DNA from: Candidatus Woesearchaeota archaeon
GTDB taxonomy: Archaea > Nanobdellota > Nanobdellia > Woesearchaeales > UBA525
Assembly: GCA_028818155.1 (NCBI GenBank)
Contig: JAPPOH010000003.1
Coordinates: 25,389 to 89,388, forward strand
Direction: 5' to 3'
DNA length: 64,000 nt
The notes beneath the pieces were generated by a model that made no database searches, was not told the origin of the DNA, and saw only the letters and a program-made list of their open reading frames with translations. The position numbers and the translations under genes are program-made. Each line of letters opens with the position of its first letter. The stretch's first letter is position 1. Of this stretch, positions 41,886-50,272 are shown in pieces.

Positions 41886-42892
41886 TGGTTCACCTTCCGT
41901 TCATGAATTTTCCTATCGAGGTATCCCACGACGATAATACCGATGATGCCGATAAAAAGCATCAAGAGTAAGATAAGGAATAGTTTTGCAACCTTCCAGA
42001 ATGTGGTGCTCGCGTCTTTTGTGCCACGAACATAGACATCAACTGGAATGGATGTTGTTTGTGTGCCTGCTGTGATGCTCAGATCTAATTCGCTTGAGCC
42101 TGCAGGTGTGCTTGCATCTGTTTGCAAGTAAAGGTACAGCGTGCCTTCATGGTTAGGGGAAAGAGCCATGCTTGCAGCTGGGTCAACTCGCCACGTGAAG
42201 CCGTCTGCGTTTGCAAGACGTGCGTTATACGTGACCTCTTTTTCCCCTCTGTTGATGATTCTGATTGGGATGACTGTGCTTTGCTCTCTGTCCGTGTCAA
42301 CCTTCCCGAAGACGTTGATGACGCTTGTGTCGAGCGGACCTGTACCTGTGCCACAGAGGCCGCTTGGGTTGAGCTGGACACTGTACTCTGCGTTTTCAGC
42401 GCCGTATTTGTGTGAGGAACTTACTTTGAAAACGTACGTGCCTGGGTTTGCACATTCTGGTACGTTGATCCAGAAGTCAATTTTTGCTGTTTCGCCTGCG
42501 GGGATCACTGGCAAAGCATGCACATCTTGTACGTCGAGTGCGTTGTTGGAGACTGCTACCTTCACATCTTTGAGCTGCTCGTGATTGTTGTTAATGACAC
42601 GAACGATGAGATGCGCGAATTCTCCTTGTTCTAACCTGTTGTCAGGGTAAACACGGACTTCCTGGATTGCCAGGTCGCAGGCATCGCCGATGCCATTGTT
42701 GTCCTTGTCTGTTTGTTCCTTGTTTGCGATTGCCGGGCATGTGTCGATTCTGTCGAAGACGCCGTCGCAGTCGTAATCAGGTTGCCAGCCGTGGCTGGTG
42801 TAGACGTTGCATGCTTGGGCACTTGCCATGCTCAGTGTGAACAGTGCAAAAAGTGCGAAAACGAGGATTCCCCCAAACGTTTTGATTGTCAT
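41882..42892 (-). CDS. Cell-surface protein with Ca-binding thrombospondin-type repeat
   Basis: 336 residues. Signal peptide GILVFALFALFTLSMASAQA, then a thrombospondin type 3-like motif DYDCDGVFDRIDTCP and EQTDKDNNGIGDACDL that binds Ca2+, two CARDB/NEW3-like beta domains (residues 90-290) and a C-terminal membrane helix (LFLILLLMLFIGIIGIIVVG) with a short basic tail. It is probably a membrane-anchored surface-layer or envelope component. ATG lies 26 bp after CTTTATAAATA (minus strand). First gene of a two-gene operon with the 854-aa protein, 4-bp overlap. Confidence 0.85.
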   Translation of the reverse strand: MTIKTFGGILVFALFALFTLSMASAQACNVYTSHGWQPDYDCDGVFDRIDTCPAIANKEQTDKDNNGIGDACDLAIQEVRVYPDNRLEQGEFAHLIVRVINNNHEQLKDVKVAVSNNALDVQDVHALPVIPAGETAKIDFWINVPECANPGTYVFKVSSSHKYGAENAEYSVQLNPSGLCGTGTGPLDTSVINVFGKVDTDREQSTVIPIRIINRGEKEVTYNARLANADGFTWRVDPAASMALSPNHEGTLYLYLQTDASTPAGSSELDLSITAGTQTTSIPVDVYVRGTKDASTTFWKVAKLFLILLLMLFIGIIGIIVVGYLDRKIHERKVNQ

Positions 42893-42969
42893 GACTGAGT
42901 AGTGATAAGAGGTTATTTATAAAGGTTTCGTTTGTATCCATTTAAAAGTAGTTACGAAAAGCTTTTTGT

Positions 42970-43284
42970 ATGATGGCTGAATACCTGGTGAGAATACAAG
43001 GAGCTCGAGACACTATGTACGATGCAGCAACAAAACCTTTCAACTGGACCCACATCTATATGGGTTCATTCAAACCTGGAAAATACGATTTTTTCAGAGA
43101 GCGACTTGATGTATTGCAGGGGAGAGAACATCTCACTGTGGGAGAAGGGTTATCGCTCCTCGGCGTAGAACTTAGGATGATGTTGAGGAGAAATCCCAAT
43201 CCTGCTGCACTTGCAGGAACAATGATACCTATCGAGATTGCATCGCACAAACGATTAAACGGCAATGCCAGGCCTACCAGGTAA
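42970..43284 (+). CDS. Hypothetical protein, 104 aa
   Basis: Not recognised. CATTTAAAAG (42939-42948) lies about 27 bp before the ATG. NWTHIYMGSFKPGKYDFFRE and HLTVGEGLSLLGVELRMMLR look like ordinary protein; no membrane helix. The final 10 codons overlap the end of leuS tail-to-tail. Confidence 0.55.
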   Translation: MMAEYLVRIQGARDTMYDAATKPFNWTHIYMGSFKPGKYDFFRERLDVLQGREHLTVGEGLSLLGVELRMMLRRNPNPAALAGTMIPIEIASHKRLNGNARPTR

Positions 43285-46011
43285 ACCATTCGTTCCTTCT
43301 GCAATCTCCACCGTAACACCGAGCTTCTCAAAGTAGTCTTTCGCACTCGAAATCCACTCTTTCTCCTCTTCCGCTGTCGGAATATGGCCAGGTGTTCTTC
43401 CTTTTACTAAGAATTTGACTAATCGTTGAAGCTCTTCACTCTTATCTGGAAAGTCAGGCGCTAGCAATTGCAATAGCTCACCAGGATTTCTCGTTTTCTC
43501 CACATGTATGTCGAATTTTGCATACACATCACGTTTCCAATCCTCAGCCAACACTAACGATGCCTTCTTCGCATTTTTCTTCTTCAGTGTATCTGCGATG
43601 TGTCTAATCATATTCTCAGCAACATCTAATTTTTCATCAACCGCACCAGCCTCTGGCCAGTCTGCTGAAGACACAAAGCCATCCATTCCGAGCTCGTTCC
43701 ACGCTTCCTCCGCGGTGTGCGGAATGAATGCTGTGACCATAACTAATTGTTTCGCGAGTACATCACGAAGTAATGTGCCGTTCGGTTCCGTCCTCGAAAG
43801 GTACCACTTCACAACCTGATTGAACTCAAAGAATGCTACTTGGAGTGCTGTTCGAAAGTTTGTAAGTTCCATCGCATCTGTAGTTTTCTGCACGAGTTCG
43901 TTTGTCTTTGAAACCAACCATGCGTCCACTGGGGTTTCTCCACCAGCGGCATCTTTGAATGTTTTCGCGTGCTCAATTAACAGCTGTAACTTTCCACCCA
44001 TCCCTCGTGCGAAGTTGGAATCCCAGTTCGGATCATCAAGCCCTTCGCCGCCATTCAAAATTGTCATCCTAGTGGCGTCAGCACCATACTCAGTCACTAA
44101 TTGTCGAACAGGAATGATATTGCCGAGCGATTTGCTCATTTTTTGTCCATTAACAGTCACCCAACCGTTCGCGCCAAAGCTTTGTGGCCAGTGTTCCTTC
44201 GGAAAAATGCCGCAGTGATTAAAGATACTGAAAGACAAGTGGTTCTGAATCAGGTCCTTCCCAGAATTCCTGAAGTCCATCGGGTACCAGTACAAAAATT
44301 CTTTTCTGAACTCTTCTGCTCTCTCACTCGGAGCGTTTCCTTTTCCTAGGAACACGTAATCAAAGAACTCCTGCGTTAATTCATCCACAGGCATATCTTT
44401 GATCTTATGCGCAATCGTATAATACGCCATGTAGATGGTAGAATCTGATAATGATTCAATCAACCAGCTGTCGTCCCATGGTAAGCGAGTGCCGAGGCCA
44501 TACTCACGGGTGCAGGCCCACTCTTTTAGCCAATCAAGTACATACTCGAACTGCGGACGTACCTTCTCAGGATACAATTTCATATTCGCTAAGCATTCAT
44601 GCGCGAGCTTCGTCCACTCTTTGTCATCGTACGCCATAAACCACTGGTCTGCAACGACTTTAATGATCGATTCTGTCTGGCAACGGCAGACAACTTTACC
44701 TGTCATCTCCCAGAACATCGCGCCGTCTCCCGCTGCAAGCACGTCCTCAATGATCGCTTCCTGCGCTTCAGGAACGGGCATACCTGAGTATTTTCCACAG
44801 GTTTTGTTCATGACACCTTTTCGGAACACACGCCTGTTCAACTCGCCTTTCGCGTCTTCAACTTTCTTTCTTTGCTCATACGACGTAATGTCAAATTCTT
44901 TCATGATCTCCTCACCGAGATTTGGACCCATGCTAGGCACATCGATGATATTCTTCGGCTTCATTTTCATGACAAGGTCAACATCAAGTCCTAATTCTTT
45001 GATACCATCAGGGTCTTGCTGCATCGTTTGCATTTCTAAGAGATCGATAGGATCTTCCAACGCAGAATAGACGATGCCAGAGCCGACGTTTGCGTCGATG
45101 AATTTGGCAGGAATGATATACAACTCATAATCAACGACAGGTCCTTGCACCCACTTCCCGATCAACTCATTCGCATGAATCTCGCCGATCTCCTCGACGT
45201 TTTCAGTATACTGATCTTTGATTTTTTGAATTGCTGGTTCGCCAACAACCCATTTTTCATCTTTTACTTGGACTATCTTGTACGTTGCTGTTGGATCTAC
45301 CCACAAGCTGACCTGTCCTAAGAACGCGTCAGGTCTTGTTGTTCCTGCCATGAGAATTAAATCGGAATCTTTGAGCCGGAATTTTCCCCAGATGAACTCT
45401 TTGGATGTTTCTCCTTCTCCCGAGAGTCTGTCATGGTCGCCAACAGGCATGTTTTCTTTTGGGCACCACACAACAGGATGTTCTCCTTGTTTGACATACC
45501 CCTTCTCCTTTAGCGTAAGAAACTGCCATCGAATGAACGCGTCATACTGAGGATTCAGAGAAGTGGTGTGAAATTCTCTCCGCCAGTCAATACACATGCC
45601 AACAGAAGCGAGATCTTTCTTGTATCTGGGTACAAAGTACTCGATCCAGTGCTCTGGTTTTGCAAAGTTTGGGATTTCGTCATCAGGAACACTAAGATCT
45701 TTGAGAATCTTGATCTGTTTCTCTTCTTTTTCCTTTACGCGTAGAGCTGCTGTTGCTATAGGAGAGCCTGTCGCGTGCCAGCCTTGTGGGAAGAGGACAT
45801 TGTATCCTTGTGCTCGCTTGTACCGTGCGAACGCTTCTGTCCGCATGATGGAGAACAAGTGGCCAACATGCGGCAGGCCGTTGACATACGGATATGGAAA
45901 TGTACAGAAGAACTTTTTTCTGTCATCTGGCGTGGATTCGTAGAGCTTTGCCTCTTGCCACTTCTTTTGCCATGCTGCTTCCCGCTTGTGAATTTCCTCT
46001 TGGAACCCCAT
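43255..46011 (-). CDS. leuS: Leucyl-tRNA synthetase, archaeal type
   Basis: 918 residues. HIGH motif as GLPHVGHLFSIMRTEAF, FPQGWHATGSPI, LMAGTTRPDAFLGQVSLWV (editing domain threonine-rich loop), and KMSKSLGNIIPVRQL. The order of CP1 editing domain and zinc region and the C-terminal tail fit the archaeal/eukaryotic LeuRS class. It charges tRNA-Leu; a tRNA-Leu(GAG) gene is elsewhere in the window. Minus-strand ACATTTAAGA lies about 27 bp upstream, so the mRNA is probably leaderless. Confidence 0.97.
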   Translation of the reverse strand: MGFQEEIHKREAAWQKKWQEAKLYESTPDDRKKFFCTFPYPYVNGLPHVGHLFSIMRTEAFARYKRAQGYNVLFPQGWHATGSPIATAALRVKEKEEKQIKILKDLSVPDDEIPNFAKPEHWIEYFVPRYKKDLASVGMCIDWRREFHTTSLNPQYDAFIRWQFLTLKEKGYVKQGEHPVVWCPKENMPVGDHDRLSGEGETSKEFIWGKFRLKDSDLILMAGTTRPDAFLGQVSLWVDPTATYKIVQVKDEKWVVGEPAIQKIKDQYTENVEEIGEIHANELIGKWVQGPVVDYELYIIPAKFIDANVGSGIVYSALEDPIDLLEMQTMQQDPDGIKELGLDVDLVMKMKPKNIIDVPSMGPNLGEEIMKEFDITSYEQRKKVEDAKGELNRRVFRKGVMNKTCGKYSGMPVPEAQEAIIEDVLAAGDGAMFWEMTGKVVCRCQTESIIKVVADQWFMAYDDKEWTKLAHECLANMKLYPEKVRPQFEYVLDWLKEWACTREYGLGTRLPWDDSWLIESLSDSTIYMAYYTIAHKIKDMPVDELTQEFFDYVFLGKGNAPSERAEEFRKEFLYWYPMDFRNSGKDLIQNHLSFSIFNHCGIFPKEHWPQSFGANGWVTVNGQKMSKSLGNIIPVRQLVTEYGADATRMTILNGGEGLDDPNWDSNFARGMGGKLQLLIEHAKTFKDAAGGETPVDAWLVSKTNELVQKTTDAMELTNFRTALQVAFFEFNQVVKWYLSRTEPNGTLLRDVLAKQLVMVTAFIPHTAEEAWNELGMDGFVSSADWPEAGAVDEKLDVAENMIRHIADTLKKKNAKKASLVLAEDWKRDVYAKFDIHVEKTRNPGELLQLLAPDFPDKSEELQRLVKFLVKGRTPGHIPTAEEEKEWISSAKDYFEKLGVTVEIAEGTNGLPGRPGIAV

Positions 46012-46047
46012 ATGTCGAGAGTCGAGAAAGTGTTCTTAAATGTTCCG

Positions 46048-47796
46048 TCAATAGCCGCGCACAGCACCGTCCTTGAGAACGAGTGGGCGCGTGCTTGGTC
46101 TTCCTCCTGTTTGCAGTTGATAGATGACACCTTCTTCCATCGGAAGTGTCACCGAGCCGTCAGCGGCTGGCCGAACGCGTATGCCTGTGTTCACCCAGGG
46201 GTTATCTCTTCTGTGATCGAAGTGTACCACATCATACAGCGTTGCCTGGTCTAAACCGAGCGTTCTGTTTGCAGCATCTGGGTTGTAGAGCTTATCACCG
46301 AGGAATTCGATCTTTCCTATCGTAACCTCTGCACTTTGTCCTCTTGGCGTTGCGAGGTACTCTTTTCCCGTTGTATCCCAGATGAAGGGTTCAATGAAAT
46401 CATTTGACCAAGAACCATCGACGTTCTCGCTCACGTGCGGAAAGACAATCGCGCCGAGCTGTGCAATCTCTGGAAACGTTGCAACGCCATCTTTGATTCT
46501 AGTTGCGAGATTTGCTGCGAGATGATGCAACTGTGGATCTTCTGGCGTGCCACTGAAGACGTACCCGAACTCGTTCGCTGTTGAGAAATACATGATTCCA
46601 CCACCATCATACGGAATGGAAAGGTCTGCAGTTGGTGCGTCAACGAAACGCGCTGTTGCGATGCGTGCTTTCTTTGCTTGCGTGAATGTGTGTGGTCTGT
46701 GGAATAATTGTTCTCCTTGCAATTCTAAACCATACCCATCACGCGCGCCCCACGCACCCTCAAGGACATAGAGGCCAACTACTTTCTCGTTCTCTGGTCT
46801 ATCAGGGCCGAAGCATGCTGTTCGAATCATTGTGTACGGTTCCCCTTCTATTCCCAACACCTGTTGGACTGACACAATACGCTCGTGATCATCGCCCGCA
46901 GCTGGATGCACGATACGATTACTTGTGAATCCGAAACCGATGCTTGGGAAAATTTCACGCGCTCTGTTATCTGCGAGCGTACATCGATCATCGCCGATCA
47001 TTGTGACAAGTGCCGAGTCTCGTTCTTTCGGCCCTGTGAGGTTGTACGTGAATTTTGGCTCGCCTCCTTTCGTAATCAAGACCGCTTTGTCAAATAAGTG
47101 GAAGTATCCTTCTCGCGCGGCGATTAAGCCTGCTACATTTTGTTGGCGTCGAGCTCGCTTGTACGCGCGATTCAATCCTTTGAGTCGCTGTCGCAGCTCT
47201 TTGTACTCCATGCGAAGGTTTGCTGCATCTTGGAACTCGTTGAAGAGTTTCCTGTTGAAGAGTAATTCTCTGAATGGCACATCCAATTCTCGTTCGCCGA
47301 CGGTGATGTGGAGGGGTGCAACACCAACTTTGTATGGGAGGACTTGCTCTCTGAATGAACGGAAGTTGTCTGTTGCTCTGCTGAACTCATGGAAGTCTTC
47401 CGCTATCGCGAATTTCCGTACTGCTTTCCGTGCTAGCTCCAGGTTTCTCAAGAGAAAATCCGCGGTGATGTGCTGTGCATCAATCTCTGTGCGCTCTGGC
47501 GGCATGAGATAATTGTCTGAGTTGTCTCGTACTTCATGCCTTCGTAGTTCTGTCGCTTGGACAGTGTATGCCATGTGCGCGATCCATTCTGGATCGTTTT
47601 TGTAGCGCCTGTGCGCTTCTTTCATTGCGCGCTCAAGTTCATCTGCATTGTCACCAGCAGCTTCCATCGCACTTTCAACGTGTGGTTTCATATTCGGCGC
47701 GTACGTATCGAGAATTTCATCGAGTGTTTGTGCCTTCGTGACACCTGCAGTAAGTGCAAGTGTGGCAGCTGCTGCGAGTAACCATCGGCGAAGCAT
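46048..47796 (-). CDS. Secreted protein of unknown function, 582 aa
   Basis: Signal peptide MLRRWLLAAAATLALTAGVTKAQ with a typical A-x-A-type cleavage site. The N-terminal 170 residues are helical (YKNDPEWIAHMAYTVQATEL, then ITADFLLRNLELARKAVRKF) and end in FREQVLPYKVGVAPLH, loosely like the helical region preceding transglutaminase domains in some archaeal proteins, but I find no Cys-His-Asp triad after it. The remainder is beta-rich with one Cys pair. It is full length, with no obvious repeats. Function open; an extracellular enzyme or binding protein is possible. Confidence 0.7.
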   Translation of the reverse strand: MLRRWLLAAAATLALTAGVTKAQTLDEILDTYAPNMKPHVESAMEAAGDNADELERAMKEAHRRYKNDPEWIAHMAYTVQATELRRHEVRDNSDNYLMPPERTEIDAQHITADFLLRNLELARKAVRKFAIAEDFHEFSRATDNFRSFREQVLPYKVGVAPLHITVGERELDVPFRELLFNRKLFNEFQDAANLRMEYKELRQRLKGLNRAYKRARRQQNVAGLIAAREGYFHLFDKAVLITKGGEPKFTYNLTGPKERDSALVTMIGDDRCTLADNRAREIFPSIGFGFTSNRIVHPAAGDDHERIVSVQQVLGIEGEPYTMIRTACFGPDRPENEKVVGLYVLEGAWGARDGYGLELQGEQLFHRPHTFTQAKKARIATARFVDAPTADLSIPYDGGGIMYFSTANEFGYVFSGTPEDPQLHHLAANLATRIKDGVATFPEIAQLGAIVFPHVSENVDGSWSNDFIEPFIWDTTGKEYLATPRGQSAEVTIGKIEFLGDKLYNPDAANRTLGLDQATLYDVVHFDHRRDNPWVNTGIRVRPAADGSVTLPMEEGVIYQLQTGGRPSTRPLVLKDGAVRGY

Positions 47797-47888
47797 GTTC
47801 TTGCGAATTTCTCCTTTCTTATAAAACTATCCACAGTCGTCATCTAAAGATAGTGAAAATTTATAAACGGTTGTAGAATACCGACGGT

Positions 47889-48362
47889 GTGACATTCCTG
47901 TTCTACACACTTGACCCACCGTTGACATTAGAATATGGTCCACACACCGCGTTTCTTACCAGAGCGAACCTCATTCTTCCAAAAAAAGAATACGCTCTTC
48001 ACGCAGTGACTGAAGGGCGAGAGTGTGCTCCATACACAAGGGAGCCATTTACAGAAGGCACAGCTGTTTTACCCCGGCAAGTTCAAGGAAATGATAATGT
48101 AGCAAGCATGGATGGGCTATACCGTCAAGATCCTTCTCATATTGTTGGAGTCGATAGTGTTTCACTTGATTTGTACGAGGAAGTGTTAGCGCAGCACAGA
48201 CTTGCAGCGCAGGAATATGGCGAAAAGCGTCAGCGTATAATTAATGATGTAAAAAAAGAAGTAGCACGCGTTCAAAGAAATGGAGAAGCACGACTTGCTG
48301 CACTTGCTGAACCAAGGACCTTCGCTGATTTACTTACTAATCGCATATTGGAGAGAATGTAA
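47889..48362 (+). CDS. Hypothetical soluble protein, 157 aa
   Basis: Not recognised. GTG 47889 lies 26 bp after ATTTATAAAC, consistent with a leaderless mRNA. The N-terminal half is beta-like (FLFYTLDPPLTLEYGPHTAF) and the C-terminal half a coiled coil (AQEYGEKRQRIINDVKKEVA). No membrane helix. The stop is adjacent to the converging DUF5752-like gene. Confidence 0.62.
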   Translation: MTFLFYTLDPPLTLEYGPHTAFLTRANLILPKKEYALHAVTEGRECAPYTREPFTEGTAVLPRQVQGNDNVASMDGLYRQDPSHIVGVDSVSLDLYEEVLAQHRLAAQEYGEKRQRIINDVKKEVARVQRNGEARLAALAEPRTFADLLTNRILERM

Positions 48363-48629
48363 CTAGCAGTACATCGTCATGAATAGTGTTTTCAGCAATT
48401 GTTCTTTCGAGTCGATCTGCCGCACGTTTGAGGCTAAGAACTTGTCATCCACTGAGTGCTCGATCCACGTGGCGAAATCATTTTTCTCTTCATTCACATG
48501 ATGATCGAAGTGCTCATCTGGCATATTTGCCAAGGATAGGTAGAGGTCTTCTATATTTTGTAGCCGCTGGCCGTCGCTGAGGACGAATTCTTCGCCCTGT
48601 GGTACATCAATCACTGGTGTTTTTTTCAT
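48363..48629 (-). CDS. DUF5752-like small protein
   Basis: 88 residues. EFVLSDGQRLQNIEDLYLSL, MPDEHFDHHVNEEKNDFATW and DKFLASNVRQIDSKEQLLKT match, as I recall it, the archaeal/bacterial DUF5752 family (leucine-zipper-like, acidic His cluster FxxHVNxxxNDFxxWI). The function is not known. It overlaps the preceding gene by 4 bp (ATGA). Confidence 0.75.
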   Translation of the reverse strand: MKKTPVIDVPQGEEFVLSDGQRLQNIEDLYLSLANMPDEHFDHHVNEEKNDFATWIEHSVDDKFLASNVRQIDSKEQLLKTLFMTMYC

Positions 48630-48946
48630 TTCGGGGTTTTTAAAGGTTCTGCAAAGTTAATGTAGAGGGTCCCATCATGAGTTTCAAGCGGATAACAGGC
48701 GAATCCTTTGTTTGCAAGCGTTTCCGCGATATCCTCATTTATTCGATAAAATGGAAATCCTACTCGAAACCTCGACGTGTTAAATGCTGGCTCTTCTCTG
48801 AACTGTATTTGGTCTGTATTTTTTGACAATTGAGCACATGTTACCATTAGATTTCGTAATGGTAATCGTGTACGCAGTGATCGTAGTGCACCGAGTGCTG
48901 TATCCGGCGAGCCGTCTGGATCAAGAAGGACGAGATACTCAGTCAC
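48626..48946 (-). CDS. Hypothetical protein, 106 aa
   Basis: Not recognised. GTG 48946. A compact alpha/beta protein by appearance: EYLVLLDPDGSPDTALGALR, then NEDIAETLANKGFACYPLET. It shares a symmetric TTTATAAA promoter box with the divergent tRNA-Trp and is translationally coupled to the DUF5752-like gene. Confidence 0.62.
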   Translation of the reverse strand: MTEYLVLLDPDGSPDTALGALRSLRTRLPLRNLMVTCAQLSKNTDQIQFREEPAFNTSRFRVGFPFYRINEDIAETLANKGFACYPLETHDGTLYINFAEPLKTPK

Positions 48947-48967
48947 AAACTAGTTCTCCGAGATATC

Positions 48968-48975
48968 TTTATAAA
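48968..48975. promoter_or_regulatory. Shared TATA box for tRNA-Trp and the divergent protein gene
   Basis: TTTATAAA is symmetric, lies 30 bp before the tRNA 5' end on the plus strand and about 26 bp before GTG 48946 on the minus strand. Confidence 0.5.
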
Positions 48976-49001
48976 CCATCTCAAGACTCTTTGAGCATAG
49001 T

Positions 49002-49120
49002 GGGACTATAGTATAAGCAGGTTAGTACGGTCGGCTCCAAATACTGGAGCGCTGAGCCGCAAGGCGATGAAGATTCCAAGGCGAACCCGACAGTTCTGAG
49101 TTCAAATCTCAGTAGTCCCA
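49002..49120 (+). tRNA. tRNA-Trp (CCA) with a 45-nt intron
   Basis: Acceptor GGGACTA/TAGTCCC, D stem GTAT/GTAC (one G-T), anticodon stem GTCGG (49030-49034) with CCGAC (49087-49091), T arm CTGAG-TTCAAAT-CTCAG, discriminator A. The spliced loop CTCCAAC gives anticodon CCA. The intron (49041-49085) is at the canonical position after base 37. It carries a CTGA box D'-like element (49052-49055) and a GCGATGA box C'-like element (49064-49070). The mature tRNA is 74 nt. Confidence 0.93.
49041..49085 (+). ncRNA. tRNA-Trp intron with box C/D-like guide for C34
   Basis: Bases 49045-49050 (TGGAGC) are complementary to GCTCCA (49034-49039) in the anticodon region. Counting five bases upstream from the CTGA box reaches G49047, which pairs with C49037, tRNA position 34. 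That is the rule for 2'-O-methylation and the site methylated by intron-guided box C/D RNPs in haloarchaeal tRNA-Trp. Only the D'/C' half is evident. Confidence 0.5.
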
Positions 49121-49756
49121 CTTTTTCTTCTCTGGAGATACTTTCTCAACGAATAATTTGAATGATTCTTTTCTTCGCATAGTTACGTCATATCCTCCTT
49201 TCTTTTTGGAGCAAATATAAGATCTCATCCCCAATAATGATAAGGATTCTTTAATCTGTTCAGCAAACACTCTGCTTTTTATTGATATTTTTGCTAGATC
49301 ATACACATATTTGCCAAGGCAACGCTGTTTAGTGAAACATCCATCAGTATCAAAAAGTCCTTTCAAGAACCTACAAAGAAATTCTTCATTTTCAAGAATA
49401 TATTGAGGTATAATTAGGTCATTCTTTGGACTAAATGGTATTTTGAGTTTCTTATTGAAGTAGTAGCAAAGGTTTTTTGAGAAGAAATACAGTATAACTG
49501 CGTTTTTATTCTTACAAACATACGTACGTATATCAAACCCAAATGTTTTCTTGAAGATTATTTTCACATATTCTATGTATTTTCTTTCTCGCAGCATTCT
49601 TGTTCCGAGTGCATAACTCACCTTGTACGTCTGCCTGTAGTCTTTCTGCATACACCCATCCCCAAAATGTATACCCACAATCTCAGCGATATCTGGTGTT
49701 ATCTTCTCTGGAAGAATTATTCCTTTTTCGATGTCAAGCTTGCTCAATACATACAT
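49109..49756 (-). CDS. LAGLIDADG homing endonuclease next to tRNA-Trp
   Basis: 215 residues with two LAGLIDADG helices: DIAEIVGIHFGDGCM (about 24-38) and FLKGLFDTDGCF (about 131-142), both retaining the acidic residue, plus the usual KRYNISIKS-like strand as YDLAKISIKSRVFAE. It is free-standing rather than inside an intron or intein. The last 12 bp of the frame overlap the 3' end of tRNA-Trp on the opposite strand. The gene is clearly more A+T-rich than its surroundings, a sign of recent acquisition. Confidence 0.9.
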   Translation of the reverse strand: MYVLSKLDIEKGIILPEKITPDIAEIVGIHFGDGCMQKDYRQTYKVSYALGTRMLRERKYIEYVKIIFKKTFGFDIRTYVCKNKNAVILYFFSKNLCYYFNKKLKIPFSPKNDLIIPQYILENEEFLCRFLKGLFDTDGCFTKQRCLGKYVYDLAKISIKSRVFAEQIKESLSLLGMRSYICSKKKGGYDVTMRRKESFKLFVEKVSPEKKKWDY

Positions 49757-49797
49757 ACTCCAGACGACAAACCACTCACTTAAATAGGCTACGCGTG

Positions 49798-49809
49798 CAT
49801 GTCCAGTGG
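49798..49809 (+). repeat. Repeated CATGTCCAGTGG element, copy 1
   Basis: An ACTTAAATAG box lies about 16 bp upstream (centre to ATG). The element begins a short frame of 33 codons (49799-49900, starting M-S-S-G-F-F) that runs into the tail of the DUF2177 gene. Confidence 0.5.
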
Positions 49810-49825
49810 GTTTTTTGACCAGTGG

Positions 49826-50197
49826 CTAGATCTTACTTCCCACGTACGCAAGAATCGAGAAAAGAACGACACCCCAGAGTATATCCACTGCAACAACTGA
49901 CAACGGCCAGTCTTTCAACACTGCGTAGTTCGTTAACTCGTAAACCCCGTACACCATCAACCCAAAAAGTGCTCCAGCAAAGAGTGGTTTCTTCTGCGGC
50001 AGCACAAAGTATTCAACGCCGAGCGCCATGAGTCCCCATAAGAGTATCGCTGCAAGAACAACAGTGAATGTCGCTGCTTCTGTCCGCATGATGTGTCCGA
50101 GCACACCCCTATAGAAGTTGCCGCCAAGGAAGGTCATCCAGGTCAAGTCGAGAACAATGACGAGGACGTAGAGCATGAGGAACCGCTTGTAGTTCAT
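49826..50197 (-). CDS. DUF2177-family membrane protein
   Basis: 123 residues from ATG 50197, four membrane helices. LDLTWMTFLGGNFYRGVLG and GLMVYGVYELTNYAVLKDWP, VVAVDILWGVVLF carry the family pattern (D-x-x-W ... fYr ... YgxYdLTNxAxlkxWp ... D-x-xWG). Function of DUF2177 is unknown. Complete length. Confidence 0.88.
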   Translation of the reverse strand: MNYKRFLMLYVLVIVLDLTWMTFLGGNFYRGVLGHIMRTEAATFTVVLAAILLWGLMALGVEYFVLPQKKPLFAGALFGLMVYGVYELTNYAVLKDWPLSVVAVDILWGVVLFSILAYVGSKI

Positions 50198-50272
50198 GGT
50201 GATTCCTCTCGTGGAGAAGTATAAAAGGGTTCCCAAACATTTAAATAACTCCCTCGACGGAGTGTCATACGT

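Noticed and set aside
42085..42415. Ser/Gln/Thr-rich frames inside the Ca-binding surface protein gene.
   Set aside because: They are shadows of the real gene in other frames; low complexity comes from its codon pattern.
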